Positions 16,652-24,000 of a DNA stretch of 43,557 nucleotides are shown here, piece after piece. Each line of letters opens with the position of its first letter. Positions within the stretch are counted from its first letter, which is position 1. The translations under genes were made by a program, and so were the position numbers. Origin of the DNA: Bacteroidia bacterium (lineage in GTDB: Bacteria > Bacteroidota > Bacteroidia > 2-12-FULL-35-15); NCBI GenBank assembly GCA_020051175.1, contig JAGVJJ010000004.1, positions 1 through 43,557 on the forward strand, written 5' to 3'. The notes beneath the pieces are model-generated. The model searched no databases. It was given only the letters and a program-made list of their open reading frames with translations, and was not told the DNA's origin.

Positions 16652-17741
16652 TCTTTTCTGCCTTTTTTTTGTATTACTTTTCACAAGGATCTATGGGCAG
16701 TCTGCCGATACGCTTGTCATATACGATCATATTATCGTTTATGATACGATAAAGGTATACGATACGCTTGTAGTATACGATACCGTAAATGTTAATGATG
16801 TTTTTTTTACTTCCGGGAACTCCTTGAAAAATGCACTATTATCAATAGATACAGCAACGCGCGATCTCACTCTTAAAATTTTTTTTCAGGACGACACTGC
16901 CACCATTCATGCAAACAGTATCCATCTAAGTGAAACCCAAACAAACTTAGATACTATGAAAAAAGAAATTTTAACGCTTGTAGCTTCCGCCTTGCTTTCT
17001 CAGGCGGTTGCTGCACAGGGCGATACACTGCATTTGAGTAAAACCAATACGACTGTTGGGGCTGATGCAGCTTCATCTAAACCTTTTAGAACTGAAAAGA
17101 TTACTTTTAAAAGAAAAAATTCAGACAGGCATTATGAAGTAACACTGCCCACATTAAATGGTGTTATGTTTAAAAGCGGAACACTCAGAAAAAAGTATCT
17201 GCCAGTGCCTTTTTTTTCATGGGGGCAGCCAGCCAGTTATATTATTACACATATTGATTCTTCATCCGTTCAGCTGAAATTTCATAAGCCCATGTCATGG
17301 AAAGCTATTAAGGAATATAACAAAGCGTTAAGAGAAATCCAAATGGACAGAACATTGTCCGCTGAGGAAAAAGAAAACAAATACTTCCTGTTTACATATC
17401 CGGACTCTGTTTCCATTCCGGTAGAAGCTATAAAATGCTTAAGGTTTTCAAGGTTTAATAGCGAAAATAAAAGATTCCATAATACTGCTTTTAAAAGAGG
17501 GTTTAATGAGCAAATCAGGCATAGCCTGGCAGCAACTTCTATATCCACTGCTCCAATGTATGCATTCAGTATATACTTGCTTATTGCGGGCTCTTTCAGT
17601 TTGCCTGTCAGCTATGGTGTTATTGCAGGAACATTGGTAGCGTCATATCCTGTAAATTATTTCATACTTACAAAGGGTATTGACTTTAAGCATTGGGAAA
17701 TTTTACAAAAAAAATCCTACTCTTCAAGATATGAAAAATAG
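16641..17741 (+). CDS. Secreted/membrane protein with VYDT repeats and an internal signal-peptide-like segment (paralogue 1)
   Basis: The frame is open from 16602, but ATG 16641 gives a clear signal peptide (MKTNLFCLFFVLLFTRIYGQ) and an 11-base overlap with the gene before, so it is chosen (366 residues). Directly after the signal come four six-residue repeats of the form xVYDTx (residues 22-50). Residues 80-101 (KIFFQDDTATIHANSIHLSE) and the following segment match the next gene. Residues 106-128 read MKKEILTLVASALLSQAVAA, which has all parts of a signal peptide although internal. The C-terminal half (about 150-366) is unlike the next gene and has a hydrophobic pair of segments near 300-345 (AFSIYLLIAG, GVIAGTLVASYPVNYFIL). 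No family recognised. Co-transcription with the sigma factor suggests an envelope role. Confidence 0.75.
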   Translation: MKTNLFCLFFVLLFTRIYGQSADTLVIYDHIIVYDTIKVYDTLVVYDTVNVNDVFFTSGNSLKNALLSIDTATRDLTLKIFFQDDTATIHANSIHLSETQTNLDTMKKEILTLVASALLSQAVAAQGDTLHLSKTNTTVGADAASSKPFRTEKITFKRKNSDRHYEVTLPTLNGVMFKSGTLRKKYLPVPFFSWGQPASYIITHIDSSSVQLKFHKPMSWKAIKEYNKALREIQMDRTLSAEEKENKYFLFTYPDSVSIPVEAIKCLRFSRFNSENKRFHNTAFKRGFNEQIRHSLAATSISTAPMYAFSIYLLIAGSFSLPVSYGVIAGTLVASYPVNYFILTKGIDFKHWEILQKKSYSSRYEK

Positions 17742-18882
17742 CCATATTGTTAGCATACTATTGTTCCTTTTGTCGTTCAATGTATTTGGACAACTGAGCG
17801 ATACTGTAATAATATACGATCACATTACTGTGTATGATACCATAAGGGTTTATGATACTGTAACGGTTTATGAAGTAGCACAGGAAAAAGCAGGAGATGA
17901 TTTCAGTGGTTCGTCTGAAAAAAATAAAAATTCCCGAATGCCTTTAGATGCAGTATTGGTAACTGATCCGGCTACAAATGAACATCAACTTAAATTTTTT
18001 TTTCAAACAGATACTGCCACCCTTTCAAGTAATAGCATCCTTTTAAGTAGAAACACTAAAAACTCAGAAGCTATGAAAAAAGAAATTTTAACAGTGCTTG
18101 TCTCAGCAATGCTATCGCAAGCCAATATTGCACAAGAAGACCAGACGTTACCGGATCCTCTTTCTTTACAGTCGGAAACTCAGTCCCTTCCATTACTTGG
18201 GGATAGTGCTCATTTATCTTTGGACAGTATTCGCTTAAACAAAATGTCATTCGGCTTGGGCATTTCCGGAAATGGCAGTATTTTCAATATGAGAGCAAGT
18301 ACGCTGCGTGATATTGGACTATCAAATTTAGGCGGCAATTTAAAATTTGATTACTTAATAAACGGAAAATGGAGTGTTGGGTTTAAGTTTATTTTTATAA
18401 AATATAAAAGATTGGATTATTATGAAGCTTTTGATGCTTCGGAATATTATATGGTGAAGTACAATTCAGGGTATTTGTCAAATAGCTCGGTTGTATCAAC
18501 GTATTACATATTCGGTAACAATAAATCAGGTAAATGCAGGTTGTATATAACGCAGGGATTAGGTTATGCGGATTTTAATACTTCTGATACGCAGTTTTCA
18601 ACAAAAAATCGTTATTCGACTGATACCGGGGTTCCATTTGGTGAAGGAACATTTGAACATTACGAACGACTAAAATCATTCTCTGGCGTTATTTGTCCGG
18701 GCACTGATTTTGCTCTGTGGTCAGGCAGATTATATGTTGAGCTTCCGATTTCAATAAATATATATAATGAGAGGAACTATAATGTTTTAGCACCAGATGG
18801 TCCAATTTCAAAGAAAGACAAAGGTTTTACCATTTATGGGTCTTCAACTTTTATAAATCTGGGTTACGCTTTATTGTTTTAA
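17731..18882 (+). CDS. Predicted outer-membrane protein with VYDT repeats and an internal signal-peptide-like segment (paralogue 2)
   Basis: ATG 17731 is chosen over the longer frame at 17680 because it begins a signal peptide (MKNSHIVSILLFLLSFNVFGQ) and overlaps the gene before by 11 bases, the same geometry as the junction upstream (383 residues). It shares the N-terminal module of paralogue 1: three VYDT repeats, LKFFFQTDTATLSSNSILLS, and an internal MKKEILTVLVSAMLSQANIA at Met115. From about residue 165 the protein becomes a run of alternating strands (FGLGISGNGSIF, GGNLKFDYLINGKWSVGFKF, LYVELPISINIY) ending in Phe, as expected of an outer-membrane beta-barrel. The family is not recognised. 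It is the last gene of the sigma-factor operon; the next gene is nearly 400 bases away with its own promoter. Confidence 0.75.
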   Translation: MKNSHIVSILLFLLSFNVFGQLSDTVIIYDHITVYDTIRVYDTVTVYEVAQEKAGDDFSGSSEKNKNSRMPLDAVLVTDPATNEHQLKFFFQTDTATLSSNSILLSRNTKNSEAMKKEILTVLVSAMLSQANIAQEDQTLPDPLSLQSETQSLPLLGDSAHLSLDSIRLNKMSFGLGISGNGSIFNMRASTLRDIGLSNLGGNLKFDYLINGKWSVGFKFIFIKYKRLDYYEAFDASEYYMVKYNSGYLSNSSVVSTYYIFGNNKSGKCRLYITQGLGYADFNTSDTQFSTKNRYSTDTGVPFGEGTFEHYERLKSFSGVICPGTDFALWSGRLYVELPISINIYNERNYNVLAPDGPISKKDKGFTIYGSSTFINLGYALLF

Positions 18883-19023
18883 TTTGCGTCCACCCCAATA
18901 TTTTGATCTGGTGACTTTAAATTAAAGAGAGCAAAAGTTTTCTGCTATTTTACAAATACAAGTTGTTGATATTCAATTTTCTGTTGTAAGTCATAACTAT
19001 TTTTTTCATTTTTTGATAACAAC

Positions 19024-19086
19024 CCAGATACCTACACTTGACCTCTAAGTTGGTTTGTCTTTACACCTATTTGTGAATTAACTTTG
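19024..19086 (+). promoter_or_regulatory. Promoter cassette of the C25 peptidase gene, shared with the amidase gene
   Basis: CCAGATACCTACACTT (19024-19039), TTGGTTTGT (19050-19058) and AATTAACTTTG (19076-19086) recur in the same order and spacing at 23846-23906. TTTG (19054-19057) and TAACTTTG (19079-19086) are 21 bases apart and fit the Bacteroidota promoter. The leader to the ATG at 19278 is then about 185 bases. The rest of the 395-base gap (18883-19277) shows no gene. Confidence 0.75.
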
Positions 19087-19277
19087 AAACAGGAAATCAA
19101 ATATGTTTTAGCAAAAGCTCTTTCTTTATTTGCTTTTCTCATTCCAAAAGCGTATTTTCATTCATATTAAAACAATAATTGCCTATGGAAAAACACAAAG
19201 CCTCTCCGTTTCGCTGTTATTATCAAGGGTAATAATGGCCGGGTAATCTCAAATTATTCACAAAAACAATATCGCCA

Positions 19278-20207
19278 ATGAAACAACTTACTCTATTCCT
19301 TCTGCTACTGTTACCAGGCTTAATGTTAGCAGAAACACCAACAGGCATTAAATTGGTGAATGCAACGGCAACAACTACTACTATAGAGTTTAAGCCGGGT
19401 ACTGTGCATTTCAAACAGGTAGTTACCTCGCAGGGCCAGGCGCAAATTATCTCTTTAGACAAAGGAACTCCATTAATGATTGCCGGAGCCCCTGATCTTC
19501 CTAAACTTACTTCATCGTTGATTATACCTGATAAAGGCGAAATGCAATTTAATGTTGTTTCCAGCGAGTATTATGATATGCTGAACGTATCGGTTGCTCC
19601 TTCAAAAGGTAATTTTAAAAGGAATTTAAACCCATCTGATATTCCGTATACCTATGGAAGTGTTTACAATACCGATGAGTTTTTCCCATCAGCAATGGTT
19701 TCAATGTCTACTCCTTATATTTTAAGGGATTACAGAGGGCAGGCGCTAAGCGTTTGTCCGTTCCAGTACAACCCTCAAACAAAAGTGCTTAGGATTTTTA
19801 CAAAAATAGTTGTAGCAGTTACAGTAAAAAATGCAGAGGGTGGCGTAAATGAAATAGAGCGAACCGGCAGTCCGACAGGCGATCTGGAGTTTAACGCAAT
19901 TTACAAGCGCCAGTTTATAAACTATTCTGCCATGCAGGGAAATTTAAGGTACACCCCGGTTTCCGGAAGCGGCTCTATGTTGATTATCTGCCATGATGCA
20001 TTCAGTGCAGATATGCAGCCTTTTGTTACCTGGAAAAACAAAAAAGGTATTCAGACCGATCTCGTACTTAAATCTGTTGCAGGAAGCAGTTCTGCAGCAA
20101 TCAAATCATACATAGCAAACTATTATAATACCCATCCTGATTTAAAATATGTGTTGCTGGTAGGTGATGCTGCTCAGGTGCCAGCATCCAGCAAAAACAG
20201 CGGGTGA
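19278..20207 (+). CDS. Gingipain-like C25 peptidase, N-terminal part (frameshifted)
   Basis: This frame encodes a signal peptide (MKQLTLFLLLLLPGLMLA), a propeptide-like beta region and the first part of the caspase-like fold up to YVLLVGDAAQVPASSK, where the family continues with a short loop and DNDYGY. Here the frame runs into TGA at 20205. The continuation is in the next frame: dropping one A from the A5 run at 20193-20197 gives ...VPASSKTAGDSDNDYGYIS without a gap. The gene is therefore one reading unit broken by a +1 change. A sequencing or assembly error in a homopolymer, a true mutation, and slippage during expression are all possible. The shared promoter cassette upstream suggests the locus has been maintained. 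Confidence 0.85.
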   Translation: MKQLTLFLLLLLPGLMLAETPTGIKLVNATATTTTIEFKPGTVHFKQVVTSQGQAQIISLDKGTPLMIAGAPDLPKLTSSLIIPDKGEMQFNVVSSEYYDMLNVSVAPSKGNFKRNLNPSDIPYTYGSVYNTDEFFPSAMVSMSTPYILRDYRGQALSVCPFQYNPQTKVLRIFTKIVVAVTVKNAEGGVNEIERTGSPTGDLEFNAIYKRQFINYSAMQGNLRYTPVSGSGSMLIICHDAFSADMQPFVTWKNKKGIQTDLVLKSVAGSSSAAIKSYIANYYNTHPDLKYVLLVGDAAQVPASSKNSG

Positions 20208-21534
20208 TTCAGACAATGATTATGGCTATATAAGTGGTAATGATTCATACCCTGAACTATTTGTTGGGCGTTTTTCTGCAACAACTTCTGCCCATGTGCA
20301 AACCCAGGTAAACCGCACATTGAACTATGAGCGTATGCCACAGGCTTCAGGAACTTGGTATAAAAAAGGAGTGACCATTGCCTCTTCAGAAGGCCCTGGC
20401 GATAACAATGAAATGGATTATGACCACCAGCGTGTTATCCGCAATAAGTTATTAGGGTATACTTACAATGATGTTACAGAAAATTATGATGGCAGCCAGG
20501 GTGGAATTGATGCCTCGGGCAATCCTTCTGCTGCGAGCATTGCCAACCAGGTAAACAATGGCGTTGGTATTATTACATATACCGGCCACGGGTCTGACGA
20601 TTCATTTGTAAGCTCTGGTTTCTCAACAAACAATATTCACAGCTTAACAAATACGGAGAAACATCCATTTATCTGGTCTGTTGCCTGCGTGAATGGTGAT
20701 TTTGTGAATGTTGGTGAATGTTTTGCCGAAGCCTGGTTAAGACAAGGAACTCCTAGCCAGCCAAAAGGTGCGCTTGCAACTTTCATGTCGACTATAAACC
20801 AAAGTTGGAACCCGCCAATGAAAGGGCAGGATGCAATGGTTGATATTATGATTGAAAGTGTAAGCGGAAATATACAACGTACGTTTGGAGGGCTTTCCAT
20901 GAATGGCTGCATGGAGATGAACGATGCTTACCTGAATGACGGTTATGAAATGACAGATACGTGGAATATTTTTGGTGACCCTTCTGTAATGGTTTATACC
21001 AATACACCTGCGCCAATGACCGTAACACACAGTGCTTTTGAGGCAATTGGAACCGTAACGGTAACAGTTAACTGCAATGTGGCGGGTGCATTGGTATGCT
21101 TATCTGCAAATGGTGTTATTCTTGGAACAGGTATTTCTGATGGCACTTCAGCAGTAATTACTATACCAACAGCAACTGCCGGCATAATTGATGTTACAGC
21201 TACTGCTTATAACAAAATGCCATATTCGGGTACAATCAGTGTAAGCGGAACAACATCGGTTATTGAAGGTGAAAATGAGCTTTCATTTAATGTATATCCA
21301 GTGCCTGCAACTAATGTATTGAATATAGCGTTTGACGTTTCATCACCTGAAAAAGTGACACTGGCGCTATACAATAATATGGGCCAGAAAATGATTGCTG
21401 TGGCTAATGATGAAGTTGTGAACGGACAGTTCAACAAACAAGTGGACATTACTTCACTGGCATCGGGAGTTTATTTCTGCAAGCTTGAAACAGCAAGTGG
21501 TGTATTTACAAAATATATTGTTGTTCAGAAATAA
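20164..21534 (+). CDS. Gingipain-like C25 peptidase, catalytic part and T9SS type A tail (frameshifted)
   Basis: This frame overlaps the N-terminal part by 44 bases; real homology starts at TAGDSDNDYGYIS, not at its first Met. It holds the catalytic dyad of family C25: His in YTGHGSDD (codon at 20587) and Cys in SVACVNGDF (codon at 20686), 33 residues apart as in RgpB (His211/Cys244). Further family features are PELFVGRFSA, ECFAEAWLR and NIFGDPSVMVYT. An Ig-like domain follows (about residues 285-365: VTVTVNCNVAGALVCLS) and then a type A sorting domain (FNVYPVPATNVLNIAF ... YIVVQK). Enzymes of this family are secreted cysteine proteases for peptides and proteins; cleavage specificity cannot be told. 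A strong bidirectional terminator follows. Confidence 0.88.
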   Translation: MMLLRCQHPAKTAGDSDNDYGYISGNDSYPELFVGRFSATTSAHVQTQVNRTLNYERMPQASGTWYKKGVTIASSEGPGDNNEMDYDHQRVIRNKLLGYTYNDVTENYDGSQGGIDASGNPSAASIANQVNNGVGIITYTGHGSDDSFVSSGFSTNNIHSLTNTEKHPFIWSVACVNGDFVNVGECFAEAWLRQGTPSQPKGALATFMSTINQSWNPPMKGQDAMVDIMIESVSGNIQRTFGGLSMNGCMEMNDAYLNDGYEMTDTWNIFGDPSVMVYTNTPAPMTVTHSAFEAIGTVTVTVNCNVAGALVCLSANGVILGTGISDGTSAVITIPTATAGIIDVTATAYNKMPYSGTISVSGTTSVIEGENELSFNVYPVPATNVLNIAFDVSSPEKVTLALYNNMGQKMIAVANDEVVNGQFNKQVDITSLASGVYFCKLETASGVFTKYIVVQK

Positions 21535-21550
21535 GCAAACAAATAGTATT

Positions 21551-21596
21551 AAAAAAAATGAGGGCTGACTTACTAAAGTCAGCCCTCATTTTTTAC
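21551..21596. terminator. Strong bidirectional terminator between convergent genes
   Basis: TGAGGGCTGACTT (21559-21571) pairs perfectly with AAGTCAGCCCTCA (21576-21588), with an A-run before and a T-run after, so it can stop transcription of the C25 gene on one strand and the SiaC-like gene on the other. Confidence 0.93.
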
Positions 21597-21604
21597 AATG
21601 TTCT

Positions 21605-21988
21605 TTATTCTTTTATGAATTCGAAAGGCAGGTTAACAAGGCGTGCAAACTCTTCACCTGATTCTTTGATGTCTTCGTCTTTGGCCTTATAATGCCACAC
21701 AACCTGTATTTTATGGCCCTGTGAATGGCTGATGTGCAGGAGCCTTAAAATCTCGAGAATATATTTGGCCGAAACAGTATTGAAATAAAGCAATTTAAAC
21801 TCAAAGCGCAATCCTGTATTGCCTTTGCCAGCTTCCGCAAGGTATTCTTCCAACCATTTCAGAACGGTGTTGTATAATTTGCCTGCATCTTCGGGCCTTG
21901 ATTCACCGCTAATAACAAAAACAGCGGTATCGGGCGTAAAAGTAATTTCAGGCGAATATTCAGTACCTTTTATAATGAGTGGCTTCAT
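21605..21988 (-). CDS. DUF1987 / SiaC-family regulatory phosphoprotein
   Basis: A 127-residue protein matching the SiaC (DUF1987) family, an anti-sigma-antagonist-like fold: start MKPLIIKGTEYSPEI, the GESRPED motif (residues 28-34), LKWLEEYL, and LLYFNTVSAKYILEIL. In Pseudomonas SiaC a Thr (Thr68) in the equivalent stretch is phosphorylated by a kinase and dephosphorylated by the PP2C phosphatase SiaA to control a diguanylate cyclase; Thr71 (FNTVSAK) is the likely equivalent here. No kinase or cyclase gene is adjacent. The gene follows the 520-residue helical protein on the same strand after about 110 bases. A PP2C/SpoIIE-type phosphatase lies about 10 kb away. Partner is an inference. Confidence 0.85.
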   Translation of the reverse strand: MKPLIIKGTEYSPEITFTPDTAVFVISGESRPEDAGKLYNTVLKWLEEYLAEAGKGNTGLRFEFKLLYFNTVSAKYILEILRLLHISHSQGHKIQVVWHYKAKDEDIKESGEEFARLVNLPFEFIKE

Positions 21989-22096
21989 TTAATTTGTCAA
22001 TATCTGAATACGAATATAAGAATATTATTATAAATCCATAATCGGCTGATTTTTAATTTCTTATGCTTGAGTGCAAGGGAGTGAAAATCAACTTTT

Positions 22097-23659
22097 TTAA
22101 ATTCGTTTGTCCTTTTCTTTTTCAGCTAAAATTGCAGAAAAGGCGCGGCCTTCAATTTTACTTTCAAGCCATGCAAGGATATCAAAGGTGTTGAGGATTA
22201 CTTTTTCCGATGTTCCGCGGGAGAATGCGATCAGGTAATTTTCAAGGTTGGCGAAAAGCAGCTTGTTACGCAGTTTGATGAACAATTTACGTTTTTCATC
22301 GGCTGAATTTACTTTGATAAGGCGCTTGATATAGGCGATTACCAGCAGCTCGAACTTATGCGTTTCTTTGTCCTTTTCAAGCAGGCGCTGTGCAGAGCGG
22401 ATAAGGTATTCCAGCAAATCATAATCGTTCATTTCGTAATGCAGGATAATGTTCACCAGCATGCCGAAGTTGCGTATGTCCTGTCGGATTTCGGTCCTTC
22501 TGTCGTTGAGGATTTTATTGAGCCATTTCACCGCTTTCTGATATTCGCCTAAAACAAAGTAGCCGTAAAAAACATCGAAATAAAACAGCAGTTTTATGTC
22601 GTTTGTTATCTGGTTATCAAATCGTTGCAACCCTTCTTCCAGAAAAGGGATTAGTGCAATGCACTGCTGGTACTGGCCTGTGTAAAACAACAGGTTCCAC
22701 TCGTGGATAAAGCTGTAAGAAAACGCCCTGGCCTGGAAATGTATGGTTTTTGACTGTACCGATTTTAATTTTTTTAGTGCTGTTTCAAATTCATCAAATT
22801 TTCTCAGCTCCTTGAGTGTGGCCAACAGGTGATTCAGGGCCAGCAGGTACGACTGCGGGTTTTTATTGATCTGTTCCGGGTTGGATTCAATCAGGTGTAC
22901 CAGCTTGTTGCAGTAGGTATAGGCGTTCTTATGATCTTCCTTGGCCGAAAAGTATTTGCTGTATACATAAAGGAAGGAGTATTTGGTATTGTATGAAATT
23001 GCCTTCTGCTCGTCATTCATCAGCGGATGGTTGATGATGCTTTCCAGCTCCTGCAAATCTTCTTCGCCCCTTACAGTACCTTTTGTTTTTGTAAATATTT
23101 TTAACTTGTCGGAAAGGTATTTATACTGCCTTACGTTCTGATAGTCCTGCAGCAGCTGCTCTTCTTCACGGGCACCCTTATTCAGTACAACCTTTGCAGC
23201 ATCCATATCCTGAAGGGCAAAAGCAATTTTGTTCTCCAGAACAATGGCTTCAAGCACATACACCTGCTTTTCATACCTATATGCCCTTTCCTTGAGCTTA
23301 TTAAGGATTTTGGATGCCTGTTTATATAATCCCTTTCCAAACAATATTTCGGCACTGTTGAGCAGTTCGCGGAGCTGTATGTGGGCCGAATCCACCGTAT
23401 GGTATTCGTTCAGGCCTTTCAGTATCAGCGTATAAAGGTAGTTTTTGGCTACGTGTATCTGCTGTACAAATTTTTCCTGGCGAAATTTTTTTTTCAGGGC
23501 TGCTTCATCGTATTCCTTTTGCTTGTCGATTGTATCAAACAGCTTCAGGTAATTGTTTTCTTCGCCTACTATGTGTCGTTGGGCATACAGCTTAAAGTGC
23601 CTTTTTTCGGAAGGGTTCAGAGAGCGTATGAGGTCAAATAAGTTGTCGGACGGACGCAT
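22097..23659 (-). CDS. Conserved helical (TPR-like) protein of unknown function
   Basis: A 520-residue, almost wholly alpha-helical protein with no signal peptide or membrane segment, so it is probably cytoplasmic. It begins with MRPSDNLFDLIRSLNPSEKRHFKLYA, a start I associate with a widespread uncharacterised Bacteroidota family, followed by a KKKF-type positively charged stretch and helical pairs that resemble degenerate TPRs (YKQASKILNKLKERAYRYE, YQQCIALIPFLEEGL, YQKAVKWLNKIL). No catalytic motif is visible. It may be a scaffold. A perfect -7-like TATTTTTG on the minus strand at 23731-23738 could drive it. The SiaC-like gene is downstream on the same strand. Confidence 0.8.
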   Translation of the reverse strand: MRPSDNLFDLIRSLNPSEKRHFKLYAQRHIVGEENNYLKLFDTIDKQKEYDEAALKKKFRQEKFVQQIHVAKNYLYTLILKGLNEYHTVDSAHIQLRELLNSAEILFGKGLYKQASKILNKLKERAYRYEKQVYVLEAIVLENKIAFALQDMDAAKVVLNKGAREEEQLLQDYQNVRQYKYLSDKLKIFTKTKGTVRGEEDLQELESIINHPLMNDEQKAISYNTKYSFLYVYSKYFSAKEDHKNAYTYCNKLVHLIESNPEQINKNPQSYLLALNHLLATLKELRKFDEFETALKKLKSVQSKTIHFQARAFSYSFIHEWNLLFYTGQYQQCIALIPFLEEGLQRFDNQITNDIKLLFYFDVFYGYFVLGEYQKAVKWLNKILNDRRTEIRQDIRNFGMLVNIILHYEMNDYDLLEYLIRSAQRLLEKDKETHKFELLVIAYIKRLIKVNSADEKRKLFIKLRNKLLFANLENYLIAFSRGTSEKVILNTFDILAWLESKIEGRAFSAILAEKEKDKRI

Positions 23660-23845
23660 AAGTTAAAATTACTGATAATTAAATGCTACTCATTTATACC
23701 ACATATCGCTTTGTTCAAAGAAACAACAGTCAAAAATAACAAAATATCTTTAAAAAACTAAATTGGCTGCCATAGCCATGTACTTCAGGTGTTTTGGCGC
23801 TTTCAATACTCTTTTGACTGTATGTTTTGATAAGATTTTTGACTG

Positions 23846-23906
23846 CCAGACTCCTACACTTAGCCGAAATTTGGTTTGTGTTCCGGTGATCCGAAAATTA
23901 ACTTTA
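23846..23906 (+). promoter_or_regulatory. Promoter cassette of the amidase/chitosanase genes, shared with the C25 gene
   Basis: CCAGACTCCTACACTT (23846-23861), TTGGTTTGT (23871-23879) and AATTAACTTTA (23896-23906) repeat the cassette at 19024-19086. TTTG (23875-23878) and TAACTTTA (23899-23906) are 20 bases apart. The leader to ATG 24001 is about 90 bases. The 341-base gap holds this and nothing else clear. Confidence 0.75.
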
Positions 23907-24000
23907 TCACAATTAAAATATGCCACAGGAGGCTTAAAAGACACAGAACAACCGTTTATTTATATAAAAACCTATTTAATTAACCTATTAACCAATTTGA

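Noticed and set aside
19184..19231. A 15-codon frame (MEKHKASPFRCYYQG) in the leader of the C25 gene, as a possible leader peptide.
   Set aside because: No ribosome site, codon run or attenuator hairpin supports translation; short frames of this size are common by chance.
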